Below are positions 46,689-58,031 of a stretch of 64,000 bases of DNA, piece after piece (position 1 is the first letter of the stretch; each line of letters opens with the position of its first letter). The stretch lies in NCBI RefSeq assembly GCF_040869045.1, contig NC_090324.1, positions 52,171,346 through 52,235,345 on the forward strand, written 5' to 3'. The notes beneath the pieces were generated by a model. The model did no database searches. It was not told the origin of the DNA and worked only from the letters and a program-made list of their open reading frames with translations. Source of the stretch: Eurosta solidaginis (taxonomy: Eukaryota > Arthropoda > Insecta > Diptera > Tephritidae). The position numbers were made by a program, and so were the translations under genes.

Positions 46689-47421
46689 TGTAACGAATTT
46701 GCTGCAAATCCTCTTATTTGCCCTTTTGCTAGGTTCGTATCGCTAAACTGTTGAATAAATAACTCCAATATTGAATAATGGAAAAATGGCCTTTATTAAA
46801 ATACTTCACAATAACACTCAAACTGTGCAACGAATAGCTTAATAACCAAACTGAAAGCTTAAAGGTCTTAGTCGTAACTGCTTGACAACTCAAATCAAAT
46901 TGAATTCCAGCGCCTCTACAATTGTCGCCTTTTATACTCTTTGATTTCAAACTTCGCATCTTCTAGAATCTACTAGTCCAGCAGCTCTCAAACTTCTCAG
47001 CTGTAACTACAATTGCACAATTTTATTCATCTTCTAGGCGCTTCCAGAATATACTAGTCCAGTAGCTCTCAAACTTCTCAGCTGTAACTACAATTGCACA
47101 ATTTTATAGTTTTTCTCATTGCATACTTATAGGAGTATCTCAGATATATGCATGTGTTAGTGCATTGACTCTCCGCTGCTCGTATACGTACATGGTACAT
47201 ATATGTAGACGCAGTTATTGTTTCATTTATGTAGATACATAATGATTGAATTATTGATGTGCATTCACGTCACTTTAGCATCGGCTTAGAGACGGCAGAA
47301 CTTCTTAGTTTTGCTAATATTCGTAATAATATTTTGGAGTTGGAGTAGGGACAAGCATACGTGGCGCAGAGTCGAGTAGAGTTTTTGGAAAGATTATTTA
47401 TTGAGGACTTATATTGTAACA
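46689..47421 (-). repeat. LTR of the gypsy-type element
   Basis: About 733 bp, TGTTACAATATAAG...GCAAATTCGTTACA on the minus strand. It contains a TATAAAAGG box (about 46,930-46,940) and AATAAAGG as a possible poly(A) signal near 46,795. A roughly 65-bp direct repeat (GCAATTGTAGTTACAGCTGAG) lies at about 46,970-47,105. The first 120 or so bases are the sequence embedded in every array cassette, except that the array copies lack a 22-bp piece around GCGCCACGTATGCTTGTCC. Confidence 0.72.
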
Positions 47422-47935
47422 AATTGTCAGGAAAGAGTTCTTGTAATAATGAGTCACTAAATGAACTAAATAGAATAAGAAATAATAGGCAATTAAACTA
47501 AAACTTGAAAATAGCATAATAATAAAACAAATTAAAAACTTGAAAATAGTATAAGAAAAAAACAAATTTTAGGTTAAACAGTTTTATTGGAAACAATATT
47601 TACATGAAGTAATAATAATATTAAAAGCTAGAAAATAATTAGGTAGACCCTAGGTACTAGTCATCACACTCCTCATCAATCAGACAATTAAATAAAAGAA
47701 ATTTCTACTGATAGTCATATATAAGACCAACTGAACTTTAATCAAGTTATTCTACGCCTCACATTTTTAGAAATTTCACGCGCTCAGCACTTTTTTTGAT
47801 TGTCTGTTCAACGCCCTAGATTGATGAGAATTGTGATGACTAGTACCTAGGGCCTACCTAATTATTTTCCAGGTTATAGTATTATTATTACTTCATGTAA
47901 GTATTGTTTTCAATAAAACCGTTTAACTTAAACAT
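47422..47935 (-). repeat. Palindrome and spacer outside the array
   Basis: The spacer (47,422 to about 47,560) and palindrome (47,569-47,935) of the cassettes, here on the minus strand and in the same order relative to the LTR as in the array. The left arm is shortened around 47,690 where ATCAGACAATTAAATAAAAG joins the core. No 117-bp satellite or tail module flanks it. Confidence 0.78.
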
Positions 47936-49339
47936 TTTTTTGTATTATATTTTTGCTTCAAACCACCTCTTTCAATTATTCCACTTCGTATGCATCGCAC
48001 TGGCCTTCCCTGGGTGGCTATGGACGAAAATTCCTGTTTAGCACCACCTTCCCTTGCTGTGATTCCTTTTGTATACCAATTTAAACGGTATATATGATGC
48101 TTTTGGCTGGAATATTGCTGCTGCTATTCTCGAACCGTTTTTCTTAAATATTATTCCAGTTCGCATGCTTCGCATTGGACACTTCTGACTGGCTAATGAC
48201 GTAGATTTGCGTTTTTGTAACACTTCCTTTACGTGATACCTTTTGTATACCAATTCAAACGTTACTGTTGCTCGCCCTGTTCCGTTTACTTTTATTCATG
48301 AATAATCCACCAGTAATTTAAAAAAAACGATTGTTCAATTTCTTTTCTTTATAGCATTTAGGCTGAATAATCACCCAGTTTTATCATTGTTAATGAACTT
48401 ACGCTGAATAGTCAGCCACCAGAATCATTAGAAGGATCGCCATATAGTATGGAAAAGTAAAACTATTGTTTTCGGTTTGGTGTCAAAACAATTATTGTCT
48501 TTATTTGGGAAGTTACCTAAGTATTTATACAAAATTATTCTAATTAATTCTTATGAGTTACCTGCATACATATTTACATTATTACATACTTACCTACTAA
48601 GTGTACAGGATATGAAATGCATATATTCGGCTTGGTGGGAAATGCGTAGTAAGCAAAATCGGAATAGAGTATGAGAAATGCAGTTTAAGCGTATGGCTAG
48701 TCGTGGGAATAAATAGTGTGTGAGGAATTTGAAATAGAAGAAGCCTTAAGTTACGAGACGTAGACGTAGACTGTATGTTCAAAATGGTTGAATATGTATG
48801 TAACAGTCAATACGTGTAAAGAAAAATGAAAATATGTGTTTGTTCACATGACTGAATGAATGAATGCTATAGTATGTAAATGGACTGTACGAGGCGCCCG
48901 TATGGGTCCAAAAAGGGACCGATCCCGATTTTGTGTTTTGCGGCCTTTCGGTTCCCGCTTCTCCTTTTGATACAGCACTAACGTGTGCAAAAAACAAGTA
49001 GGCATACGTACATACATACATACCAGCAATCATACACACATACGCGTATTGAATGTAAATTCCTATGAATTGAAACGAACGGGAAAAAATTTAATAATTT
49101 TTCTCCGTTCTTTCTTTTCGTACGGCGCGTGGATGGAGTAAGATCATTTGTTCATTGAGCGCAAAAAAGAATAAGTAAATTTAATAATTTCTTTTAGTTC
49201 TGATTTAGTGTGTTGTATATAAAGTTAAACGAACATATAAGTAGAGTAGCGCTTATGTTCAGCGCAGAGATCAGATTGATATTAATACTTTATTAACAAA
49301 TGCTTTCTCTTTTATAGGAATTTTACTTACAATATTTTC
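47936..49339. other. No gene seen; divergent 180-bp repeat
   Basis: AT-rich sequence. Two diverged copies of a segment with ATTCCA/GTTCGCATGC, CCTTTTGTATACCAATT lie at about 47,970-48,077 and 48,149-48,262. From 48,430 to 49,339 there are short TATG/CATA-rich frames on both strands but nothing I recognise. The GGTGTCAAAACAATTATTG stretch near 48,480 could be an LTR edge, without further support. Confidence 0.55.
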
Positions 49340-49434
49340 ATTTCATTTCATTTCATTTATTTTTTTAGTCTATGAGTTCATAATCTTACAGACTAGATGT
49401 ACATTCATTCAACTTAAATGCTAATAAATTTATT

Positions 49435-52256
49435 TTATACATAATACGAGTAAAGCTTAGTGCTAAAGGACGCTCTCGGGAGTGCGAAGTCAAGCTCAAG
49501 GCTAAAAAAGATCCTGTTATATTCACTGAGGGCCCTAGAGATTGGATCAAAATTGTGATAGTTAGCTCCGATAACTTTCACGTGGAACGGATATTGGGCA
49601 CGAAGGGTTCTGCTCGGGACGTTGAAGCCAATTTGCGCTAGTAGTTCCGGGCAGGCAACCCAACCACATATAAGATCATACACAAACAGCAGAGATTGAA
49701 TATAACGTCTGGCCGCAAGCGACTTCATGTTTATGAGGGCACAGCGGGCGCGGTAAGAAGGTATTGGTTCTAAAAAATTAAGCGGTTGGAGTGCGAATCG
49801 AGTGAAACTTTTCTGTACTCTTTCCAGTCTTTGAGAATGAGAGGAATAAATTGGGTTCCAAATTATGGAAGCATATTCCAGCTTTGAGAGAACTAAAGAA
49901 TTATATAAAATTTTTCTGGTGTATGGATCTTTGAAAGCTCGCCCATATCGCCGCAGGAAAGCCAAATTGGAATAGGCTTTAGGAAGAATGGAGCTAATAT
50001 GATTCGCGAAGGTAAAACCAGAGTCAAACATTACTCCAAGATCAACGAATTCCCTAGAGAGATTATCATCAGCAATTGAATACGCGGTATTAATCGTATT
50101 GAGGTTTCTCGAAAGCGTCATAAAGAAACATTTCTTTATATTAAGGCGTAGATTATTTATAATGCTCCAATTAGCTAATCTATTTAGATCATCTTGTAAA
50201 AGACACACATCTGACATGCTCGAAATTGTTCTAAAAACTTTTAGATCATCTGCGTAGAGCAGGTATTTTGAACTCCTAAAACAGGTTCCTATATCATTTA
50301 TAAAAAAAAGAAATAAAATTGGCCCGAGAATACTACCCTGAGGTACCCCAGATGTGGCAATGAATGAATAAGACTTGGTATTCTCAATTTCGACGAACGA
50401 GGTTCTATTAGTGAGATAGGACCCAATCCAACGTAAAAAGGTAGAATGGAAACCCAATAGTTGAAGCTTGCCTAATAGTATGCTGTGGGTGACAGTATCA
50501 AATGCCTTCGCGAAGTCAGTATATACAACATCAACTTGATGTCCATTTTTGAAAGACGAAATGCAAAAGTGAGAAAATGAGGCTAGGTTCGTAACTGTGG
50601 AGCGACCACTGACAAACCCGTGTTGACACTCATCTATGGAACCTTTTATTACAAAGGATAGCTTCTCTTTTACCACTTTTTCAAAGAGCTTAGAGCAAGT
50701 GGGCAGTTTAGAGATGGGTCTGTAGTTAGTTACTATGTTTTTGTTGCCAGATTTAAAGATAGGAGAAATCGAGGCTATTTTCCACCTATCAACAAACTCA
50801 CCTCTTGCTAGGGAAAAATTGAAAATGTAACTTAATGGGACGCAAAACGACGTGCTACATTTCTTCAGAATAAACGACGAAAGACCGTCAGTATCGCTTT
50901 TTATCGACGTTTCCAGAGCTAGGATGGCTTTCATAACGTCTTCCTCTGAGACTAACATGGATCCGAGGTCAACCATTTGTTCGACATCGGCGGAAAAATT
51001 ATTAGCAGGGTTGCTAGTTACGAAGTTTGATTTAAAGAAATCTGCGAAAAGATTAACAGTATCCAATAAGCTCTCAGAAGCTATACCGCCGTAGGACATA
51101 CAATTTGGGATATTAGAGCAACCTTTTTTAGATCGTATATATCTCCAGAACGCCTTAGGGTTTTCCTTCATCTCTACTTCATACCGGGAAATATATTGCT
51201 TGTATAAAAATTTGTCAAGTACATTAAAGCTTTTACTATAATAAATATATTTTTCTTTATGGGAGACATCCTTCGAAGCTTTATAGAGTTTAAGATGTTT
51301 ATTTCTAAGATTCTTAAGCTTTTTTAGATTTTTCGTATACCACGGAAGTTTATGCGTTCTCGCGGGAAGTAAGGGTAGATTATCAGAGAAAATTTCGAGT
51401 ATATTAAGAAGAAAGGCATCGTAACATTCCGCTACGCTTTTAGAGGCGAAAATTGAATTCCAATTTAAATCCAAAATTTTTTCATTTAAAGCATTAAAAT
51501 CGGCGGCACGAAAATCAAACTTTGCAGTGATACAAAATTAAAAAATTCCAGAGTTAAGGAGAGTGGGACATGGTGCATATCGCACCTGCATATAGGGAAA
51601 GTGGCCTCCGAAACACTAAAAATCAAGTTTTCATCTACAAAGATAAGATCTAAAATATTATTAAGCTCATTGTAAAATGAATTAATTTGGGTTAAGTTAA
51701 TGCTGAAAAGACTATCTATAAAATTTATTTCGTGCGAGCTATTCACCCTTGTTGGTGTTAAGATACCATTATCAAGTAAATTTGACCATACAATTTTATT
51801 GAGGTTAAAATCACCCAAAATACAAAAATGACACTCTTCATTATTCTCATAAAGATTCACAATATTGTTTATATGAGCAGCATATAAAGAATCGGGGCTG
51901 GAAGGTGGAATGTAAGAAGTACAAATGAATAATTTACCGAGACTTCCAAAGATGCATACACACAACTGGTCGAGGAGAGAATCATCATTTTCTAAATGGA
52001 CTGAAAAAGAACGGAACATCCGATTCACCGCAATTAAAACGCCTCCACCTCTCAAGCAATTTGTTTTATTTGCGTCTCTATCTTTTCGATATATATTATA
52101 GATATTAGGATCGAAGAATTCAGCATCCGCGAAGTTGCTGTTCAACCATGTTTCCACAATAACATAAACATCAAACTCACAGCGAGACGAAGTTAAAAAT
52201 ACGTCACTAGCTTTTGTACGCATTCCCGAGATGTTTTGAAAATAAATACTTAACAA
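49435..52256 (-). pseudogene. CR1-like ORF2 (endonuclease and RT), one frameshift
   Basis: The endonuclease is in the frame 52,256-51,486: YFQNISGMRTK, VIVETWLN, RGGGVLIAV, LGDFNL and a DMHHVPL closing segment. The frame changes near 51,535. The RT frame 51,474-49,435 (679 codons) contains DTDGLSSFILKKC, NYRPISKLPTCSKLFEK, QHGFVSGRST, YTDFAKAFDTV (motif A), SGVPQGSILGPILF, LLYADDLKVF (catalytic) and a C-terminal RIIWNP-type thumb (YASIIWNPIYS). All RT motifs are intact, so one base would restore the frame. It ends in ..KLYSYYV before a short AT-rich 3' UTR. Confidence 0.85.
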
Positions 52257-52315
52257 CTTATTATTTATAGCACTAGTGCTATTATCATTATTAATGAGCG
52301 TGTGGTTGGTACTAG

Positions 52316-53815
52316 CTACGTCCGCGATAGTTTTCGCAGAGACTTGCGAAAATTCTGAAAAGGCTTCACTGTAACATTTGTTGGCCAGATTTCCGGGCGT
52401 AATAATTTTTCAAAGGAGGACTCAGGGGCTCCCAACTTGAAATTAACCTTATGCAACGATGAGAGTACGGCATCTTTTTTTACCAGCTTAGTGCATGATA
52501 ATGACGTTTTATCCAAACCAATTTGTTTAGCCACATAATCTTTGATATCATCTTCAGAGACGGATGGCGAGAAGGAGGACAGATGAAGCCATTTGTAGCG
52601 GTCAGCAACAATCAGGTCCGTGCTTGCATTAGTGCCTCTAATCCGAACATGCGCATTATTGTTATTATTATTATTATTTGTGGGCTTATCATCCATGGTA
52701 ATTATTTCAGAACCAGCAACATCCGATAATGTAGCCGCAGTCACTGTAGTCGTAACAGCGCGAGTTTTATTATTGTTGCTAGTCCGTTTGTACGTCACCT
52801 TCTCCCACTGCGCATCATCAACGAAATTATTTGTCTCAGCGGAGCGCAAATGAGAAGAAACAGAAGCAGCTGATGCTGGTACTGCAGTCACTGCAGCCGT
52901 AGAGGTAGCGCAAGCATTGGCATTTTCTATCAGCGTACATGCATTAACACCACTAGTATTAGGAACAGGAGATGAAGCAAACGAAGAAATAACATCAGTT
53001 AATGTCGACGTCACAGCGCATGACACCGTTGACTGCATTAAACTATCCGTTGTTTTTGCATGAGTAACATCATTATATTTTGTAATGGTAGATGACAGGG
53101 TGGGTGTGGGGAAACTCTTATTCGGATTGACAATATGTGCGTATGAATGTGTACCAACGACAGATATTGTAGTAGGAGCATAAGTTGACGAATTATTAGC
53201 GGGCAACAAAGAGTAGTCAGCTTTCTTGTTAGCTCTATGCTTGAAACTATCAAGAGCGGCATTCAAAGAGTCTCGCAGTATCTTTACTTCAGCAGTGAGA
53301 GAAGTAATCATATTATCTTTTTCAAGTAGGTTGCTATGTATGTTTTGAAGAGCCGAATTCATATTTGCAGATTCCAACACCAATTTGTTATTAACTGCTT
53401 TAAGATCAGCTACCAAATTATACACACGAATATTGTCGGCTTGAAGAGATGCCATCAACTTAAACAAAGATTTTAAACACACTTGTTGGTTATCTACATT
53501 TCTAAGAGAAATATCATTGTCACCCTTAGCATTGGATACAGAAGAATTACCGATATCAGCACTATTGGCAGTAGATGATTTCTCCTTTGCGATAGGTGGA
53601 GGAGGTGAACGGAGGGAATTCCGACGCTGAGCAGCACAAGTTTTGCAAAAAAAACATTTCTCAGAGCTTTGCAAAAATTCGACATCAGTCGGACGAATAC
53701 CAACACAACTCACGTGAAAGAGTTCACTGCACTTTGCACACTGCACTTTCTGCACTTTCGGTTGATTTCTATCAACTCTATGGCCGCAAACACAAGGCAT
53801 TTTTGTTGTTAACAA
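52316..53815 (-). CDS. CR1-like ORF1 with PHD-type finger
   Basis: A 499-codon open frame. Residues 6-62 form a PHD-like zinc finger (CVCGH, CAKCSELFHVSC, CFFCKTC). Residues about 105-195 are a predicted coiled coil (LKAVNNKLVLESANMNSALQ, EKDNMITSLTAEVKILRD). A Ser/Thr/Ala-rich linker with an eight-Asn run follows. The last 110 residues (KWLHLSSFSPSVSEDDIKDY onward) look like an RRM-type nucleic-acid-binding domain, ending at a stop 60 bases before the first ATG of ORF2. The product probably coats the element RNA. The start is the first ATG, upstream of the finger; a second ATG five codons on is possible. Confidence 0.82.
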   Translation of the reverse strand: MLTTKMPCVCGHRVDRNQPKVQKVQCAKCSELFHVSCVGIRPTDVEFLQSSEKCFFCKTCAAQRRNSLRSPPPPIAKEKSSTANSADIGNSSVSNAKGDNDISLRNVDNQQVCLKSLFKLMASLQADNIRVYNLVADLKAVNNKLVLESANMNSALQNIHSNLLEKDNMITSLTAEVKILRDSLNAALDSFKHRANKKADYSLLPANNSSTYAPTTISVVGTHSYAHIVNPNKSFPTPTLSSTITKYNDVTHAKTTDSLMQSTVSCAVTSTLTDVISSFASSPVPNTSGVNACTLIENANACATSTAAVTAVPASAASVSSHLRSAETNNFVDDAQWEKVTYKRTSNNNKTRAVTTTVTAATLSDVAGSEIITMDDKPTNNNNNNNNAHVRIRGTNASTDLIVADRYKWLHLSSFSPSVSEDDIKDYVAKQIGLDKTSLSCTKLVKKDAVLSSLHKVNFKLGAPESSFEKLLRPEIWPTNVTVKPFQNFRKSLRKLSRT

Positions 53816-54250
53816 TAGAAATGATTTATTCTTTCATATCATAGAATAGAATTAATTAATTGTTTTATGACGATATAAAGAGTCTCTATCTCATAATGCT
53901 GGGTAGCATCAAACTGTTGCAAAATGCAATTTTAAGAAGTCACTTTCTTATTAGAATTATACAGATTATAAAAAAGAAATTAGGAGCGAAGACAAAACAC
54001 GTCCGAACGAGTCAACTCACATGTTTCGTACAATACTTACACACTAAAAATAACTACATTCTATTTCTAAATACCTATTCAGTAGAATATTCTTATTACC
54101 TAATTATGTAATAATGTTTGGTCAGTCGCACTGGCAAACCGACTCTGTCGATCAGTCAATCTGATCAACCCGTGAGCTAGTGAGTGTGACGTTTATGGGT
54201 TAAGCAACTGTTAGCGGATACGGCCCCCGCTGGGTTCAATATAACTTATC

Positions 54251-56155
54251 TATGCCGCTATGAGTAATTTGTGTGTGGTCGAAAGGAAATTCATTCACTT
54301 GTGCATTACAAGCTGGGCTTATTCTGACATGTACATAAATACAAATATCTTGTATTGTGGTAATGCCACACCATCCACATTTTAGAAGGATCACATACAC
54401 TTGAGAACAATTGTATGTTATTCTTAAAGTGACTTAATGACGCATTTAGAGTTTACAAAATTTTAATTGCTTTTTAGTTTGCTGTTAATTTGATATTGAG
54501 CGTGAAGAGTTTGTTTACTTATTTTTATATCTGTTTACTTTTGCTTGCCATGTGTGATTTTTTGTGCTAACAAATTTTTTTTCTTCTTTGTTTGTACATT
54601 TTTTTTTTTTTTTTTGAATTATATTGTATATATGTATATTTGTATGGTTATGTGCTTGTGATTATGAATAATGTTTTGCATCAAGTGTTATTGACATTTG
54701 TTTTTTCATATCAGAATTTTAAGTATATTTTGCACCGCCGGTCTTTAAGGGCGTCGACTCACTTAAAAATCGGCATGTGTTTACAATTTATTATGAAGTA
54801 ACCGTAACTTGATGCCAGCATAACTTTATATTTATGTATTTTTTTTCTTTGCCTGTTTAAATTTTTTAATAACGAGTAAGTTGTAATGCTATTGTTGAAA
54901 CTTTTTTTTGTTATTTTCCTATTACCATTTTCTAGTCTACTGGGGGTTGAAGTAAAAATATTTTCTTTTACTATATTCAACTCTATTTAGAGTAAAAGAT
55001 ATTTTCCTATTACTATTTCCTATTCTACCTGTGACTAAAGTAAAAATATTTTTCTTTTTTACTCTGTAAACTTATGACCTCTTGAATTGTGAGGTTTTCT
55101 TAAAGTAGACCCAGGTGTCTAAATATTTATATTTATTTCTAATAACTTAGGATGATTGATTTTTGTACTAACAACGATTTTCATTGTTTATCGGGTTCTA
55201 CTTAACTAAGGACATATAAAGTAAGAAATCTGTCACTCATTGTGCAAAAAAAAATAAAATTTTGGGGTTGTGATTTATGGAAGAGCATAGTAGTTTTAAT
55301 TAATGGGTAAAAGGAGGGTACAGTGGATGCAAAAATTTTTCATACTTTTATACTTTTTATGTTTTCGATATTTTCCATATTTTACAACAATTTCTTTGAT
55401 CTTACTTGTCGTGCGATTTCTGCGGCGGCCACCAAGACAGAATCGTCATGACTTTATGAAGAATTATTTTTATTTTTCCGGGATTTTCACATGCACAACC
55501 ACTTGGGTACCAATTATTATTATATTAAATTTGCCTACTCGAGTAAATATTGAGTTATTTTCCACCAATTTTTCCCTGAGAACAACTGTGTTTTTTTATT
55601 CTTTACAAGTCCTAGATTGGCGGCATTTGTACAACGTGTGTACAGCCTGATAAGTAATTGTCCTAAGTCAATTTTATCATCTACAATAAGGTTGCTTGTA
55701 ATTCTTTCTAACGCGACATGTCTTATTATTGCAAATTTATATAGTGACAAAACTGGCCAGCAAGCAATAGGAAATTCTAAGATAGTGGAAATAAGCAAAA
55801 CCTAAGAAAGAAAATATAAAAAAATTTTAAAACCAGTCCATAAAAAAAAAATAATGAAGAACAAGTCACAAAGAGAACGTATATATATATATATATATTC
55901 CTATTGCTTGCTCTTTTTTAGGTTTTGCTTATTTCCACTGTCTTAGAATTTCCTATTGCTTGCTGGCCAGTTTTGTTAGGAGCATTCAGAGGAATTATGC
56001 AAATTCTTTATTTGCTATTGAATTTAGGTAGGGCTCTCGAAGCTGCCTTTGCTGCCGATTGCTACGTTTTGAAATTTACTTAAAGTATTTATTGCTCTTC
56101 CTTGAGTTTTAAATTTAAATAAAAAGCTTAAATAATAGAAAAGATTAAAAATTTC
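54251..56155. other. AT-rich intergenic DNA with a 58-bp inverted repeat
   Basis: Poly(T) near 54,600 and an imperfect 89-bp tandem duplication at 54,916-55,065 (TTTTCCTATTAC, AGTAAAAATATTTT). An inverted repeat has arms 55,747-55,805 and 55,919-55,976 (AAACTGGCCAGCAAGCAATA), about 97 percent matched by eye, around an (AT)n-containing spacer. Frames at 55,303-55,650 (plus) and 55,535-55,798 (minus) overlap each other. They are Phe/Leu-rich and resemble nothing I know, so I leave them uncalled. Confidence 0.6.
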
Positions 56156-56340
56156 TTAGATACGAGCTCGAACGTGTTTTGGTTGCCTATATTTAACTTT
56201 CATATAGTTTTTGAGTATCGTAGCTATTGCAATGATCAATAGCACGATAACGCAGATTAAAACTGCTAACCATATATCTGGTATTTTTTGAATATCTTTC
56301 GTATCTAACTCTGCTGGTGGTTCATTTCTAACTACTCTGT
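56156..56340 (-). pseudogene. C-terminal membrane-anchor fragment, env-like or host membrane protein
   Basis: About 60 codons on the minus strand ending at a stop at 56,156-56,158. A polar stretch (EPPAELDTKDIQK) leads into one strong membrane segment, IWLAVLICVIVLLIIAIAT, followed by a short basic tail (KVKYRQPKHVRARI). This is the shape of a type I membrane protein C-terminus, as in the envelope protein of insect errantiviruses, but no other part of such a gene is recognisable upstream. The reading frame is lost before about 56,345. Family assignment is a guess; the membrane segment is clear. Confidence 0.45.
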
Positions 56341-56925
56341 TCCCTGATGTTTCAGAGTTTCTTTTCCAACTTCATATCCGGTTATCGCTATCTTGATGCC
56401 GTGTGCTATCTTTGCCCAGCACTACATTTTGAAATATAATTACCCTGAGTAAAAAAAGGTTTCCACGAAAACGTCTACTAAGTTTAGACTTCAACAAAAT
56501 TTTCTTTGTGTTCATGTAAGCATTCCATTTTACTTTCATTATATTCCCTTATTTAGTTGACTTTATAGAAGTCTAAGAAATTTTTTTTTTTTGAAAAATT
56601 TATTTAATTTAATATTTTTATCATTTTAATGTAATTTATTTATCAATTTACAAAATATTAAAAATTAATTTCTATGCAATTTTCAATGATAGCGTTAACA
56701 AATTTCTTTAGATTTTAATATTTAAAATTTTCTTTTTCAAATAGGACATTTTAATTTTCTTGCTACTTCTGTTTTTTTTCAAAACATTTTTCTTAAATTT
56801 TAGCTGAACAAATTAATTAACTTTGCACATTTGAAGTATTCTTTTTTTTCTAAATTTTTGAATTACAATTCCTGATTTTAAAAAAATTGTCTAAGCAATT
56901 GCCGCGCTCTCAGTTGTCACACCCT
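56341..56925. other. AT-rich, nothing recognised
   Basis: Runs of T and A with no open frame of note and no repeat shared with the rest of the window. Confidence 0.6.
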
Positions 56926-57360
56926 TGCGATGCCCATCATGCCCCATCATGATTTTTGCAAGCAGGGCTTACCAGATGACAATAAACCGCCTTATGTAGT
57001 TTTCGTTGATTTTGAACATTCGTCTTTACAAGTGAGTGTGTGTTCTTTTACCACGGGTAAATTGACTATGATTGCAAGTGCTTCGGATCAGATTGGATGT
57101 CGTGATTTGACAGTGTGGTAGGGGAATATTTCGCTAAAGAAATCGATGACCACTACAAGCTGAACGCTAAAACTAATCCTCTTATTTGCGTTTGTTAAAG
57201 GAAATAGAAAAGTTGAGAAAAATAGAGGTCAGCAAATAGAATTAAACTGCCGATAAATATAGAATGTTTTATGGATGATGTGATGTTTCTCCATCAATGC
57301 AACGCACTCATATGAAAGAGTCGTGTGCGCATTGGTTTAAACTGTATTCGCGCCATTTTA
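56926..57360 (+). pseudogene. Hsc70Cb: Hsp110-family chaperone pseudogene (Hsc70Cb-like)
   Basis: Decayed copy of part of the nucleotide-binding domain of an Hsp110 protein, the nucleotide-exchange partner of Hsp70. Frame 1 reads KQGLPDDNKPPYVVFVDFEH then SSLQVSVCSFTTGKLTMIAS and DQIGCRDLTVW before a stop at 57,119. After a frame change EYFAKEIDDHYKLNAKTNP follows, then KLPINIECFMDD. After another change, DVSPSMQRTHMKESCAHW. These match, in order, consecutive conserved blocks of fly Hsc70Cb as I remember the family. About 140 residues of roughly 800 are present, with at least two frameshifts and several stops. No introns interrupt the matched part, so a retrocopy is possible. Confidence 0.68.
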
Positions 57361-57591
57361 GGTTGCACACTCAATTTCAACGTATGCATATAGGAAGGTA
57401 AAAACCACGGTATATTTTATGGCCAAGAAGGATGTTAGGCAATGTTGAATAATGGGTATTTGTAAATTGCGTTATTATTTGACTTCTTTCCGGTCCATGC
57501 CCGACTATGTAACGATGCGCATAAAGTGGAGGAGGTTGTGCTAATAAAACTGTTGGCTTGTTTTGCTTTCGGCTTATCTAAGAGATATTAG
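57361..57591 (+). other. Unassigned sequence between pseudogene and putative exon
   Basis: Similarity to the chaperone fades here. The last 30 bases (TTTTGCTTTCGGCTTATC..TTAG) could be a splice acceptor tract for the exon that follows. Confidence 0.4.
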
Positions 57592-57729
57592 GTGTGAACG
57601 TAGCTGGCGGCCCAGGGGGAACTTCGTTGTATCAAGGAATGTATTACGTACCACCAGCAACAACACATATGCCCAATGTAGCAGCGGCCAAATTTAGTTC
57701 TGCATTAATTAATGTAGCTCCAGGTGGTG
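57592..57729 (+). pseudogene. Putative host exon (Gly/Pro/Ala-rich)
   Basis: An open segment reading VNVAGGPGGTSLYQGMYYV, PPATTHMPNVAAAKFSS and INVAPGG. It is bounded by a plausible acceptor (TATTAG) and a donor (GTATGT at 57,730), after which the frame stops at once. I do not recognise the protein. Composition and splice-like edges suggest a genomic fragment of a host gene, not a mobile element. The phase does not match the next putative exon, so either the pair is decayed or the pairing is wrong. Confidence 0.35.
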
Positions 57730-58031
57730 GTATGTAGCAATAAATGCATCTAACTCTCGTTCGATTCGGTTTATTGTGTTGTATTTTGAGCGTACAGAGA
57801 TTTTGAATGTAGACATTACCGAGAGTATTTAAAATTTTCACAGAATACGTCATACAATATGGGGTGAACATAAGCTGAAAAGCAGAATCAATATTGAAGC
57901 GCGGCATAGGAAGCGCTACCACAGTTTTCAGGTAGGGGCCTTTTAAGCGTGAATGTAAGTCCACAACATACCAATTTTAATAACGCAGTTTTGGCTAATC
58001 GTAAACGTTTTTCTAATTTTCTCCATACCAG

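Larger units (their letters stand above)
49340..54250 (-). mobile_element. CR1-like LINE, nearly full length
   Basis: Minus-strand non-LTR element with two ORFs. ORF1 has an N-terminal PHD-type finger, and ORF2 has an endonuclease and RT but no RNase H, the layout of the CR1 group. The 3' end is a short run of AATGA repeats (49,339-49,361), in place of poly(A). The 5' limit is uncertain. I place it after the GC-richer stretch at 54,120-54,240 (CCCGTGAGCTAG, GGCCCCCGCTGGG), which may be its 5' UTR. It is the best preserved LINE here. Confidence 0.75.

Noticed and set aside
47569..47935. Core inversion of the palindrome by recombination between arms (core reads opposite to the array copies)
   Set aside because: The whole locus, including spacer and LTR, is on the opposite strand, so the core has the same orientation relative to its neighbours as in the array. 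No flip is needed.
55303..55650. 115-codon Phe-rich frame as a membrane protein
   Set aside because: The composition follows local T-richness, it overlaps a similar-length antisense frame, and no motif is recognisable.
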